DNA of 64,000 nucleotides from assembly GCA_030068075.1 (NCBI GenBank), contig CM057830.1, positions 23,716,247 through 23,780,246 of the forward strand. Direction: 5' to 3'. Every line of letters begins with the position of its first letter. The stretch's first letter is position 1. This DNA comes from Paguma larvata. Its lineage: Eukaryota > Chordata > Mammalia > Carnivora > Viverridae. Shown one piece after another: positions 31,732 to 44,092 of this stretch. Position numbers and translations under genes: made by a program. The notes below the pieces were generated by a model, which saw only the letters and a program-made list of their open reading frames with translations, was not told where the DNA came from and made no database searches.

Positions 31732-31741
31732 GTCTTTTATT

Positions 31742-33330
31742 GATAGACATTGTACTTGGGTTTTTAATATTTTATGTTGCTATTGCAAATGGCATCCGTG
31801 TTTGGCTTTATTAGGTTGTAAGACATGGTTCAGAATGCCTTCTGTTTTTACTTCCATTTTTACATTTTCATAGGTTTTCCGGTTAGGCCTTATGTAACAA
31901 GAATAGTGACTAAGGAGAATGACAGAACAACCCTGCTGGTACAGTGTATCTGTGATTCAGCTCCTCCCTCTCGGCTTCTCTCTTTGAATCTTCCTCTCCC
32001 TTTCTCATTGCCTTCCCTGCTTCTCCTCTCCTGATCAAAATGACCCTTGTCTTTTGGCTTATACTAATTCCCTTCCCTCTTTTTTGTGTCTCAGCTTCTT
32101 ACATGTTCTAGTGATTATGTCCCTAAGTATGTTCATATTAATGAAGAGGACCTGATTGGTTCATAGATAATAAATAAAGATCACCTCATTTAGGTAGGCC
32201 AGAGGCTCCTGGCTACCCTACGCATGGCTACATCTGGGCCAGGAGCCAATCTGTGATCAATTTTCTGTGGCTGGGAAATAAATACATGTAGTATAAAGCA
32301 TGGCAAACTATGCTTTGGATGCTTACTTAGGAAGGTGGCTGTGGATACAGTGGGTACTCAGTGTTCTTAATAAAGGATTCTGTTTTACTATATTTGTACT
32401 AATTGTTTTATAGAAGTAGTAATAATTTGTCTTATTATTTTGTAACCAGTTGCTTTGTTGAGATTTATTTTTATTCTAAGAGTTTTTAAAGTTTTTTCTC
32501 TTAAATTTCCATGTAGATATTTTCTTCAAATGGTGATTTTCCTCTGTATTTACAGAGTATTTACACTTCATCTTTCCTTCCTTGATATATAGCATTGAAC
32601 TCGGGAAGAAAATTACAATACAGTAGGAATAGAAGACATCCTTATCTCATTCCTACCTTCGTGGGATTGCCTCTGTGTTCATTATTTCATAGGGCATTAG
32701 CTCCTGGTTTGGGACATATATACTTGGTCATGCAGTGGTAGTATCTTTGTATTCCCAGTTGGCAAATAATTATTATTAAAAACATAATTATATGTATTTT
32801 GGATATCTAATGGGTTGATCATTTGGTTTTTGTCTCTAGTGACTTAATTGGTATGACTCGATGGTTTATCTTGGCTAACAGTTGTGTGGCAGAGATTTAC
32901 CAATTCCTTCAATCTTTCTGGCTTTACTGTTTTCCTCGTCATTCAGGGGAAAATGCATAGTTTTATTTTTTTAATGTTTATTTTTTAGAGAGAGAGAGAG
33001 AGAGAGAGACAGAGTGTGAGCACTGGCGAGTCAGAGAGAGAGAGGGAGACACAGAATCCAAAGCAGGCTCCAGGCTCTGAGCTGTCAGCACAGAGCCTGA
33101 CACGGGGCTCGAACTCATGAACTGTGAGATCATGACCTGAGCCGAAGTCAGACGCTTAACTCACTGAGCCACCCAGGGACCCCCATAGTTTTATTTTTTA
33201 TCCACTGTATTATTTTTCAGTAGAGTTTGGTCTTACCTTTCCCTTCTTGTTTATGAATACATTATGATTTTCAAGCTTCCTTGAATTTAATTTTGTCATA
33301 TATGGTAGATTTTACAATTATTTCACACCT
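31742..33330 (-). mobile_element. Probable ancient L1 ORF2 remnant, antisense
   Basis: TTGTAACCAGTTGCTTTGTT, TAGGAATAGAAGACATCCTT, TCTCATTCCTACCTTCG and GCTTACTGTTTTCC-like words from 32,400 on follow the antisense reverse-transcriptase part of old L1s (compare AATAGAAGTGGTGAGAGTGGACATCCTTGTC). The span 31,840-32,390 is not clearly L1 and may be a separate insertion. A SINE sits at 32,972-33,183. Confidence 0.45.
32972..33183 (-). mobile_element. Feline CAN-SINE, antisense, complete
   Basis: TTAATGTTTATTTTTTAGAG left end, a (GA)n stretch, GAGATCATGACCTGAGCCG, GAGCCACCCAGGGACCC right end. Exact 16-bp target duplication CATAGTTTTATTTTTT at 32,956-32,971 and 33,184-33,199. Confidence 0.97.
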
Positions 33331-33633
33331 TTTAAAAGAGTTTATACATCCCTGCCCATTGTCATGAGATTTTAGGAAATGCATCATAAGAATGTATGTC
33401 CCTTCCCCATTGATGAAAGGTTTGGGTGCATATCATGGTTTGACCAATATAATGCCAGTGGGCTGGTGATACATTACATCCTAGCAGAAGCAGAAAGAAA
33501 GGCTTTGTGTGTTTCAGTCTTTTCTTTTTCTCTATAAAGTGAGAAATACATACTCTGTATAGGGATTGATCCTTCAGAAGGGATCCTGGAATGAAGATGA
33601 CACATGGAACACAGTGTGAGCCACCACAGCCCA
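33331..33633. other. Unannotated sequence
   Basis: CAGTGGGCTGGTGATACATT and nearby words may come from an old MaLR-like repeat, but nothing is firm. Minus-strand frame 33,362-33,634 has no known domain. Confidence 0.3.
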
Positions 33634-34233
33634 AACTACCTTATAATCCAGATATTGAACTATTAAGTATTTACCCAAAGGGTACAAAAATAATAATTCG
33701 CAGGGCTACATGCACCCTGATGTTTGTAGCAACGTTATCAATAATAGCCAAAATATGGAAGGAGCCCACATGTCCATCGACTGGACGAATAGATAAAGAA
33801 GATGTGGTATATATACACAATGGAATACTACTCAACCATCAAAAAGAAGGAAATCCTGCCGTTTTCAACAATGTGGATAGAGCTAGAGAGTATTATGCTA
33901 AGTGAAATAAGTGAGTCAGTAAAAGACAGATACCATATGATTTAATTCATATGTGGAATTTGAGAAATAAAACAAACATAGGGGGGAGAAAAGAGAGGCA
34001 AACCAAGAAACAAACTCTTAACTATAGAGACCAAACTGATGGTTACCAGAGGGCAGGTGGGTGGGGGGATGGGTGAAATAAGCAATGAGAATTAAAGAGG
34101 GCATTTGTCATGAAGAGCACGGGTGTTGTGTGGAGGTGTTGTTTATCAATACATTGAATCCCTATATTGTACACCAGAAGCTGATATTACACTGTAGGTT
34201 AACTAAGTTGAATTTAAATTTAAAAAATTTTTA
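33634..34233 (+). mobile_element. L1 3' part, 5'-truncated
   Basis: Open frame ending at 33,905 carries L1 ORF2 C-terminal residues (YNPDIELLSIYPKGTK, CTLMFVATLSIIAKIWKE), followed by 3' UTR (AGCTGATATTACACTGTAGG TTAACTAA) and an A/T-rich tail. The frame's first 14 residues are flank read-through. Not a gene. Confidence 0.88.
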
Positions 34234-35039
34234 AGTGTAGCATCAATGAAAAGTAGACATTTGTTCTTATAAGACACAGAATTAGCGATTATTTTTTACC
34301 ATTGCATAATCTAATAAAAGCTGAAAACACCAACAACCTGTCTTTAAAAAAAAAATCTGTATGGTAAGCTGGTTTATCCAGATGGCTCTGAATGGAACCA
34401 GACAAATTAAACTGAGAATTTATTGTATTATATACTGACCCATTCAGAGACGAGCCTAACTGAGCAGAGGCACTTAAGCAGTGATCCAAGGCCTCTTTGT
34501 TAGGTGGGAGTAGAGACAAAGAAGAAAGTGACCCAAATGACTAATTTCCCCTAATCTAGCTGCTGAGCAGAATGTTTTGAACATCTGGCTGTTCCTCTGT
34601 AGATACATATAATATACACGGGATGTGAATGAGGTTAAGTATGCATCTCACACCATGATTTATTTGCTTCTGCCAGTTTCTCAGTTGCTTGTTAAATAAC
34701 AAGAATGACATAGGTATCAAGTTCTGAATTAGAGCACCAGCCAAAAGTATATGAGCTTAACTATAATAGTATAAAGAATTTTATAATCAAAGGAGGGTTT
34801 TTTCTTACTACCTTATTTATTCATAAATCCCACTCAGATAAGCAGGATCATAACTGTTATTAGCCCTCTTGTTTTAGTTTACATAGCAAATCAAAGTTTA
34901 TACTTAGAGATGAAATTTTTATCACCAGGTGTTACCAACCAATAAAAGTTTGCTTGATTCCAGTTCATACACAACAGTGGATTCTAGGTCAAATGTAATA
35001 CCTACAATGAAATGCAGTCATTATTATTTCGATCTTTTT
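34234..35039. other. Unannotated, repeat-poor stretch
   Basis: No repeat recognised. Minus-strand frames at 34,289-34,519 and 34,556-34,744 show no known motif. Confidence 0.4.
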
Positions 35040-35650
35040 TCCAAGGTATGAAACACATTTTAGGAAATTTTCCAGATAATTTATTCTCATTTTTAGCTAA
35101 AAATTCAAGTCTTTGTTTTCTTGGGAAAAATTTTCTCTTATTACATCTTTTGTTACTGTTTCCGTTCCATTTGTTTTGATTTGATCTTCAGGTATATAAT
35201 TAACTTCACTCCTGGATCTCTACTCTCTGCCCATCACATTTATGATTTCTCCTAATATTTATCTCTTTATATTTGGATAAATACATATCTCTCTAATGGA
35301 GAGTGCTCCTCAAGTTTTGCTCCATTTTAATAATTTTGCAGCATCAAGTTTCCTCATTACTATTTCCAATATGGGCATTTACTATGCTAAATAATTTTCA
35401 TTTCTTTAAGCTTTATATTTAACATTCTTTTCATTTCCACTTCCTTTCTTTCTTACCATGTCTTATATTCTGTCTCTTATTTCTTATAATCATATTTCCT
35501 TAAACAGTACTGTGACCACATACCATGTGCTTTCAAATTTTTACTTCTGTTTTTTTGTAACTAATACTTTTAAAAGTGCGCTGTTCCATTGCATCTTCTA
35601 ATGTGTTCTCTCGATTAACTCACTTTTGGACTTTTACTGATCACTCTCTG
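35040..35650 (-). mobile_element. Probable ancient L1/HAL1 ORF1 remnant, antisense
   Basis: AGGAAATTTTCCAGATAATT, TCTTCAGGTATATAATTAAC and TGGATCTCTACTCTCTGCCC correspond in order to antisense ORF1 of L1 (compare the preserved copy at 52,930-53,060). No frame left. Half-L1 (HAL1) versus L1 cannot be told from this piece. Confidence 0.4.
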
Positions 35651-36859
35651 TGCATATCCAGGTGCCTTTCCCTGGCCTAGTAGGAGGTTTCTTCTTGCAT
35701 CATGCCTTTGACCCTGGAGGCCATTACATTTCCCTAGACACAGTTGTGACCCAGGTAGCACATGAGAGGCTGTGATGATAGATATTTCAAAGTTTTGGCA
35801 GCCTGAGAGACAGAGGAAATGAGAGTTTTGAGGAATGTTGTCTCTGTATAGATTCTTCTTCTCTATTTGTAATGATTTCTGAGGTCCCTAAGTTTTCTAT
35901 AGCAAATATCCCTGCCCTTGTACCAAATAACTGATGTGGTCACCTCTAGCCACGTCCTTGATGCTTTCACTGGATGACTTTCAGGATTTGACTGTGAATG
36001 TTTTTATTGCTGTTGACTTCAGTAACAAAAACCATTCCCAGAGCTCACCGTTACCTCCAAGCCTTACCCTTCATTATTCACGAGGTATTTGTGAGTTTCT
36101 GCCAGATCTCATCTACTTACTTCTGTCAGTGCTCAACTGCCCTCCCAGGAAAACTGATTTTAAGCAAACATTTTGTTTGCTTTGTTTTATATGGCCCCTT
36201 AGCACTGAATCAGCATAAATATTTTAATGTTTGGCATGGATATGCCATTCTTCTCTTGGTTCCAGACTCAGTATAGCAGATAAAGAAAAAATGTTATTCT
36301 ATTTCCTTTTACCCCAGTGTTTTTCCAAAAATCGAGTTGAAATTTTCAAAAGAACAGAGAAAATGATGGTTTTCTTCATGTTGCAAGAAGACTTTTCATT
36401 GATGGAGAATTTACTTTGACCTTTGGAATCAGAAGTCCATTGGCCAGGAATTTTTCTAGTTTGTCTAGTCTTATATTCTGCCGTCGTTTCAAACATTTCC
36501 CATTTTGCTAAACTAACCACCTCATCACGATCCTCTTCATTCTCAAGAGTTAAATTTGCCTCTCTCTTCATGGTAAACAAAAATAACTGGATGGGAACAT
36601 ATCCATCTTCTTGCCTCCAAACTTACATATTTACCTGTTGTTATCCTTGTTCTTTTTCCTTTCCCATGGTAATGGAAATCATCTCCATTTTCTGGCATTA
36701 ACATTTGTCTTGTCTAGAACCCCAAACCCTTTGCCATGCAAATAATGATAATTCATTATGGCTTGCATATTCTTCTTCCTCGTCCTGATGTCTAATCCAA
36801 CAGTTCATTTTCTCAGTCTGCTGCTATGAGCCAGTATGAAACAACCATCATATCCAGGC
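35651..36859. other. Unannotated, repeat-poor stretch
   Basis: About 1.2 kb without a recognised transposon. Several overlapping open frames of 60-94 residues (35,934-36,701, both strands) have no known domain and overlap one another, which argues against coding. Confidence 0.4.
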
Positions 36860-37255
36860 TGAACCACTAGGGTTGCCTCTTAGTCATCCACCCTGATCCT
36901 CTCATGTATCTTCTAGTTTTTTCGTTATATTGTAGCCACTATGATCTTTCAGATGTTCCAGAAATGCAGATATGATCATGCCCCTCTATCACTTAAAACA
37001 TTTAATTGCTTCCTGTAGGAAAAAGCAGAATCCTTAACAGGTCTCTACCAGCCTCTCCAACCTAATCCTATGACCCCTGCTCCTCATGATCCAAGGCCAT
37101 TTGCATGCATTCGCTGTGCATAGAGTATTCTTGCCTTCTCCTGTCACCTTATCAATACCTACTCGATCTTGCAATTTCAGTCAAGCCAACATTCCCTTGG
37201 AGAAGCCTTTCCTCACTTCCTGACTCATGGGGCCTACTCTCTGTTTGAATGTAAG
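36860..37255 (+). repeat. L2 LINE fragment
   Basis: Sense L2 order: CCACTATGATCTTTCAGATG, ATCATGCCCCTCTATCACTT, TTGCATGCATTCGCTGTG, AATTTCAGTCAAGCCAACAT, GAAGCCTTTCCTCACTTCC. Good agreement in order. Confidence 0.7.
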
Positions 37256-40200
37256 TTTTAGGTGAGTAGTGACAATACATTTTTTAATCACGGTTAATTT
37301 TTTTTATTTGAATGTAGTTGACACACAACATTACATTAGTTTCAGGTGTACAACATAGTGATTCGATAAGTTTCTGCCTTAAGCTATGCTCACCACAAGT
37401 GGAGCCCCCATCTGTTACCTTACAAAGCTGTTAAAATATCATTGACTGTATTCTTTATGCTGTCCTTTTATTCCTGTGACTTGCTCGTTCCATGACTGGA
37501 GGCCCACATCTCCCACTACCCTTCACCCATTTTTGCCCACCTACTTACCCCCTTCCCCTCTGACAACCATCAGTTTCTTCTCTGTATTTATGGGTCTTAT
37601 TTTTTTGTTTGTTTATCATTTGTTTTTCCTTAGAGTCCACATATAAATGAAATCATATGGTATTTGTCTTTCTCAGTCTGACTTTTTTCACTCATCATAA
37701 TACTTCTAAGTCCATTTATGTTGTCACAACTGGCATGATCTCAGCCAATCTTTTTTTATGACTATGTAATCTTTGATTGTATATATACCACATTTTGCTT
37801 CTCTATTTGTGTATCTGGACACAAGAGTCATATCTTGACTCTTGTAAATAATACTGCAGTAAATACGGAGGTGCCTATATCTTTTCAAAGTAGTGTTTTC
37901 ATTTTCAGTGTAAATACCCAGTAATGAAATTATTGGATCATATGGTATTTATGTTTTTGATTTTTTGAGGAATCTCTATATTGTTTTCTACAGTGACTAT
38001 ACCAATTTACATCCCACCACCAGAACACAAGGGTTTTTTTTTTCTCCACATTCCCATGAACACTTGTTATTTCTTGTCTTTTTGATTTTCACTATTCTGA
38101 CTGTGAGGTGATATCTCATTGTGGTTTGGATTTGCATTTCTCTGATGTTTAGTGATGTTGAGCATCTTTTCATGTGTCCATTAGCCATCCGCATGTTGTC
38201 TTTGGAAAATGTGTATTCAGGTCTTCTGCCCTTTTTTAAATTGGATTTTATGGGTTTTTGGTGTTATGTTGTGTACATTCTTCATACATTTTAGATATTA
38301 ACGCATTATCACATATATCATTTGCAATTATGTTCTCCCCTTCAGTAGATTACCTTTTTGTTTTATTGATGGTATCTTTCATATTGCAGAAGTTTTTACC
38401 TTGGTGTAGTCCCCATAGTTTAATTTTCATTTTGTTTCCCTTGCCAGAGGAGACATATCTAGAAAAATGTTTCTAGAGCTGCTGTCAAAAAATTCCTGCC
38501 TATGCTTTCTTCCCTAAATTTTATGGTTTCAGGTCTTACATTTAGGTCTGTAATCCATTTTGATTTGTTTTGGTGTACGGTATAAGAAAGTGGTCCATTT
38601 TTGGTTTTGTTTATTTATTTATTTTTTGGCATGTAACTGTCCAGTTTTCCCAACACCATTAATTGAAGAGACTGCCTTTTCCCTATTGTATATTCTTGCC
38701 TCTATTATTATGGATTAATTGACTGTAAAAGTGTCGATTTATTTCTGGGCTCTTCATCCTGTTCTGTTGATCTATGTGTTTATTTTTTCTGCTAGTACCA
38801 TAGTGTTTGATTACTTCAGCTTTTTAGTATATCATGAAATCTGAGATTGTGATACTTTGAGTACTGTTTTGCTTTCTCAAAACTGCTTTGTATATTTGGG
38901 GTCCTTTGAGCTTCCATACTTATAATTATTTGTTCTAGGTCTTGAAAAATGCTCTTGGTATTTTGATACAGATTGCCTTAAATCTCTGTAGTGTTTTGAG
39001 TAGTATGGACATTTGAACTATATTGCTTCTTCTAATCCATGAGCATGGAATATCTTTCCATTTCTTTGTGTCATCTTTAATACCTTTTATCAGTGTTTTA
39101 GAGGACAGGTCTTTCACCTTTTTGGTTAAGTTTATTCCTAGGTATTTTATTCTTTTTGGTACAGTTATAAATGGAATTGTTTTCATAATTTCTCTTTCTT
39201 CTAATTCATTACCAGTGTATAGAAATGGTATCAATTTCTGGGTATTAATTTTGTATTTTGCAACATTACCAAATTCATTAGTTACTTCTAGTTTTTTTCA
39301 TGGGTCGTTAAGGTTTTCTATGTATAGTATGTCATCTGCAAATTATAATAGTTTACTTCATTTTTATCAATACAGATGCCTCTTATTTCTTTGTCTTGTC
39401 TAATTGCTATTTCCAAGACTTCCAGTACTGTGTTGATTAAAAGTGATGAGAATGGACATACTTATCTTGTTCCTGATCTTAGAGAAAGAGCTCTTAATTT
39501 TTCACCATTGAGCATGATGTTAGCTGTGGGTTTTTCTCATATGGCCTTTACTATGTTGAGGTATATTACCTCTAAACCTACTATATTGAGAGTTTTTGTC
39601 ATGAATCGATGTTGGATTTTGTCAGATGCTTTTCCTGCATGTATTGAGACAATTACATGATTTTTATCCTTCATTTTTTGATGTGGTGTATGATGATGAT
39701 TGATTTACAAATACTGTATCATCCTTGTATCCTGGGAATAAATCCCACCTGATCGTGGTGAATGATCTTTTTAATGTATTGTCGGATTTGTTTTACTAAT
39801 ATTTTGCTGAGGATTTTTACATCTGTGTTCATCAGGGATATTGGCCCGAAGTTTTATTTTTTGTGGGGTTTATGTCTACTTTTAGTGTTAGGGTAATTCT
39901 AGCCTCATAGAATGTATTTGGAAGCTTTCTCTTCTGTTTTTTGGAGTAATTTGAGGAAAATAGGTGTATAAACTCTTCTTTAAATGTTTTGTAGAATTCA
40001 TCTTTGAATCAATATGGTTTTGAAATTTTATATTTTTTGTAGTTTTTTTTATTAGTGATTTAATTTTGTAGTAGTGATCAATCTGTTTAAATTTTCTCTT
40101 TCTTCCTCATTCAGTTTTTGGGAGTTTATATGTTTCTAGGAATCTATCCTTCTCTTCTACGTTACCCAGTTTGTTGGTGTGATATTTTTCATAGTATTCT

Positions 40201-40514
40201 CTTACAATCCTTTGTATTTCTCTGGTGTCAGTTGTTATTTTTTCCTCTCTCATTTTTGTTTTTATTTATTTAGGTCCTTTCTCTCTTTTCTTTTCATTAG
40301 GAGTTTGACTAAGGGTTTTTCAATTTTGTTTATCTTTTCAAAAAACCAGCTCTTGAGGCCGTTGATTTTTTTGGTCTTGTTTTTTGTTTTTTAGTTTTTT
40401 TGTTTTTTGGGGTGTGTGTGTGTGTGGTGTCTACAGCATTTATTTCTCCTCCGATATTTGTTATTTCCTTTATTCTCCTTACCTTGGGCATCATTCTTCT
40501 TTTTCTAGTTCCTT

Positions 40515-40745
40515 AAAAAAGTTTGTTTTTACATTTATTTGTTTTTGAGAGACAGAAAGAGACAGAGCACAAGTCAGGGAGGGGCAGAGAGAGAATGAGA
40601 TACAGAACCTGAAGGAGACTTTGCAGCCTCTGAGCTCAGAGGCTTCAGGCTGAGCTGTCAGCACAGAGCCTGATGTGGTGCTCGAACTCACAAACTGTGA
40701 AATCATGACCTGAGGCAAAGTCGGATGCTTAACGGACTGAGCCCC
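40515..40745 (-). mobile_element. Feline CAN-SINE, antisense, inside the old L1
   Basis: TTTACATTTATTTGTTTTTG left end, purine body, GAAATCATGACCTGAGGC, ACGGACTGAGCCCCC right end. An imperfect inverted arrangement of CTCTGAGCTCAGAGGC at about 40,628-40,643 inside it is unusual for the family. Flanks CTAGTTCCTT and CTAATTCCTT form the target duplication. Confidence 0.93.
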
Positions 40746-41339
40746 CTAATTCCTTTCAATGTAAGGTTAGATTATTTATTTAAGCTTTTTTCTTGTTTCT
40801 TGAGATAGGTTTCTATCGCTATATACTTCCCTCATAGAATTGCTTTTGCTATGTTCCAAAGATTTTGGACCATTGTGTTTTCATTTTCAGTTTTCTCCAA
40901 GTATTTTCAAATCTCTTCTTTGATTATTTCTTTGTGTAATTGGTTTTTTAGTGTCATGTTAAGTCCCCATATGTTTGTGTTTTTCCAGTGTTCTTTCTGT
41001 GATTTATTTCTAGTTTTCTACCGTTGAGATCAGAAATGATACATGGCATTATATCAGTCATGTTAAACATGTGATCATTTCCTGGAAATGTTCTGTGTGC
41101 ACTTGAAAATAATATGTATTCTCTTGGTTTTTGATGGAGTGTTCTGTATATATTGGTTATGTCCATCGGTCCAGTGTGTCATTCAAAGACATGTCCTTAC
41201 TCATTTTCTGTCCAGATGATCTGTCTGGTGATGTAAGTCGAATGTTAAAGTTCCCTCCTGTTTATTATCATCAATTTCTCTTTTCTCTTTTTCTGTCCAT
41301 TAACATTTATTTTATGTATTTAGGTGCTCTAGTGTTGGG

Positions 41340-41361
41340 GGTGTGTGTGTGTGTGTACGTG

Positions 41362-41400
<39 letters not shown>
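41340..41400. repeat. (GT)n-(AC)n inverted microsatellite
   Basis: A GT tract (41,340-41,356) is followed after ACGTGTAT by an AC tract (41,364-41,400). The two arms are complementary, so the stretch can fold into a hairpin. It lies in the antisense L1 ORF2 region. Confidence 0.93.
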
Positions 41401-41403
<3 letters not shown>

Positions 41404-43229
41404 TGTTACATCCTCTTGTTGAATTGATTCCTTTAACATTATGCAGTGCCCTTGTCTCTTAATGCAGTCTTCGTTTTAAAGTGTTTTTTGTTTCAACATG
41501 TAAGTATTGGTACCCTGGCTGGGTTTTTTTGCTTCCTTTTGCATAGTGAATGTTTTTCCATGCCTTCACTTTCAGTGTGTATCTTTAGGTCTCAGGTGAG
41601 TCTGTTGTAAACAGCATATAGATTTCTTTTTTAAGGCATCCTGCCACCCCTGTCTTTTGATTGGATCACTTAAGCCATTTACATTGAAAGCAATTCTTTA
41701 CAAGTATGTATTTATTGCCATTTTAAAAATTTGTTTTCTGGTTATTTTTGTAGTTGTTCTTTGTTCAGTTCTTCTTCTCTTCATCTCATTTTTTGTGATA
41801 GATGAGTATCTATAATATAATATTTGGCTTTCTTTCTCTTTATTTTTTGTGTATATGTCATAAGTTTTGTGTTTGTGGTTACCGTGAGGTTCATGTATAA
41901 CATCCTAAGTAAATAGCAATCTGTATTAATTTGATAATCACTCAAGTTCAAACATTCTAAAAAAGAAATCTTTCTTTTTACCTTTCTCTTCTGGTTTTTT
42001 ACTTCCTTCTCCATGTTTTATGTATATGTTGTTATATTTTACATCTTTTTCTTCATAATTTTCTTATGTCTAATTATGGTCATTTCTTATCCACTTAAAG
42101 CAATCTCTTTAATATTTCTTGCAAGTCTGGTTTAGTGGTGATAAACCCCTTTATCTTATGTTTGTCTGGGAAACTCTTTATCTCTTTTTCAAAGCTGAAT
42201 AATAACCTTGCTGGTAGAGTATTCTTGCTTATAGGTTTTTTCCTTTTAGCACTTTGAAGACATCATGCCACTACCCTCTGGCCTACAAAATTTCTGCTGA
42301 AAAATCAGATGATGGCTTTATGGATTTTCTGTTACAGGTAACTTTTTGTTTCTGTCTTGCTGTTTTTAAGAGTTTCTTTTAATCTTTAACCTCTGACATT
42401 TTAATTATTAGGTGCCTTGGTGTGGACCTCCTTGGGTTCATCTTGTTTGGAATTGTCTGTGCTTCTTGGACTTGGACGTCTGTTTCATTCCTTTGGTTAG
42501 GGAAGTTTCTTCAAATAAATTTTCTACTCCTTTCTCTTTCTCTTCTGAGACCCCTGTAATGCAAATCCCCTATTTGCTTGATGTTGTCCAAGAGATCTCT
42601 TAATCTATTCTCATTTTTTAAAAATTCTTTTTTCTTTTTGCTCTTCAGCTTGAATGCTTTCTATTAGCCTGTCTTCCACATCACTGATACATTCTTATGC
42701 ATCTTCTAATCTACTGTTGGATCCCTCTAGTATGTTTTTCTTTTTATTTTAATTATTGTTTTCTTCAACTTTCATTGGTTCTTTTTAATATTTTCTGTCT
42801 CTTTATTGAAGATTTTTCTGAGTTCTTCCACTCTTTTTTCCAACCCAGTGAGTATCTTTATGGTGATTACTTTAAATTTTCTATCAGGCATATTACTTAT
42901 TTTTGTTTCATTTAGTTCTTTATCTGAGGTTTTTTCTTGTTCTTTCCTTTGTAGCATATTCCTCTATCTCCCCATTTTGCTTGACTTCCTGTGTTTGTTT
43001 CTATGGATTAGGCGAAACAGCTACTTCTCCTAAACTTGAAGGAGTGGTCTTGTGTATGGTGGTGTTCCTGGAGACTTTGTGTGATTGGTGACTTTGGCTG
43101 GCTGGCTTGAGCTGTGGCTGTATATTCTAGAAAATAATAAAATAAAGGAAGAAAAAAGGGAACAAGCAAGAGGAGAAGAAAACAAAACCTAAAAGAAAAA
43201 AGTAAAAACAAAGCAAGACAAATTTTAAA

Positions 43230-43258
43230 TGTTTAATTTTTTTAATGTTTATTTATTT
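43230..43258 (-). repeat. Possible tail remnant of a SINE
   Basis: TTTTTTTAATGTTTATTTAT is identical to the left end of antisense feline SINEs in this window, but no SINE body follows. Either an extremely truncated SINE or a chance T-rich stretch. Confidence 0.35.
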
Positions 43259-43261
43259 TGT

Positions 43262-43540
43262 TTTGATTTTTTAATTTTTATTAATTTTTATTTTTTTAAA
43301 TATAAGTTATTGTCACGTTAGTTGACATACAGTGTATCCAGTGTGCTTTTGGTCTTGGGGGTAGATTCCCACACTACTAGGAATTTATCCAAAGGATACA
43401 GGATGCTGATGCAAGGGGCATTTGTACCCCAATGTTTATAGTAGTGCTTTCAACAAGAGCCAAATCATGGAAAGAGTCCAAATGTCCATCAACTGATGAA
43501 TGAATAAAGAAGATGTAGTTTATACATACAATGGAATACA
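43262..43540 (-). mobile_element. Short L1 with 5' inversion inside the old L1
   Basis: 43,262-43,370 is the antisense L1 3' terminus (TTAGTTGACATACAGTGTAT, CTTGGGGGTAGATTCCC). From 43,371 to about 43,540 the orientation flips to sense ORF2 C-terminal sequence (CACTACTAGGAATTTATCCA, ATGTTTATAGTAGTGC). This is a twin-priming product with loss of the sequence between the two pieces. After it the 5' UTR of the host L1 resumes. Confidence 0.75.
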
Positions 43541-43675
43541 GGAGCTGGTGTGGGCTTGCAGACCCTTAGCTCACTGAGATCACAAGCTTGCTATGAACCA
43601 GACCCTTTTCCGATCTGGTCTTCTAATATGGACAGGAAGAGAGTGTTCTCACAGCTCCTCGGCGCTTTTACTTTT

Positions 43676-43785
43676 TCATTTTTTTATTTTTAAATATAAT
43701 TTGTTGTCAAATTAGCTAATGTATAGTGTATACAGTGTGCTCTTGGCTTTAGGAGTAAATTCCCATGATTCATCCTCCACTGCTT
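43676..43785 (-). mobile_element. Very short L1 3' end, antisense
   Basis: TTTTTAAATATAATTTGTTG, GTATAGTGTATACAGTGTGC, AGGAGTAAATTCCCATGATT CATC is the terminal part of the L1 3' UTR, of the same type as the piece at 43,262. It is embedded in the 5' UTR of the old L1. Confidence 0.7.
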
Positions 43786-44092
43786 GGTAGAGTTCTAGTG
43801 TTGTCCCTTTTTTTTTCATCATTTTTTTCTGTGCCCATGGTCAGAGGAATCTGTTCCTGGACGCTCAGGATTGTCCCTCCCTACCACTTTGTGCAGCATA
43901 GATGGTGGGATTCCCTTTGTTACTGTATCTCCCTGTCTCTTGCTGTTCTATCTTTGGTTGTTCAGTAGTTGTCCAGTCAGCCCTCTGTTCTTCTTCAGGA
44001 GGAATTGTTCCATTAATAGTATAATTTGATGTGTTCCACAGAGGAGGAGAGTTCAGAGCCTTCCTTTGTTGCCATCTTGAACTGGAATTCCC

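Larger units (their letters stand above)
37301..44092 (-). mobile_element. Old, nearly full-length L1 LINE, antisense
   Basis: Reading leftwards (sense): 5' UTR begins near 44,092 with the start word CCAGTTCAAGATGGC, then ORF1 (coiled-coil remnant at 42,772-42,957: KILTGLEKRVEELRKIF), ORF2 endonuclease remnant (40,954-41,166), reverse transcriptase with an F-A-D-D motif near 39,335, a segment at 38,935-39,234 ([32 protein letters not shown]), ORF2 C-terminus and 3' UTR ending at 37,301. Many frameshifts and stops. Later insertions: SINE 40,515-40,745, L1 43,262-43,540, L1 43,676-43,785. Flanks CACGGTTAATTTTT and TCAGTTATTTTT may be the decayed target duplication. Confidence 0.85.

Noticed and set aside
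33591..33905. A 104-residue plus-strand open frame as a small gene
   Set aside because: Everything after the first 14 residues is the L1 ORF2 C-terminus.
39023..39403. A 126-residue hydrophobic plus-strand frame
   Set aside because: Reverse strand of L1 ORF2. The true sense remnant is on the minus strand at 38,935-39,234.
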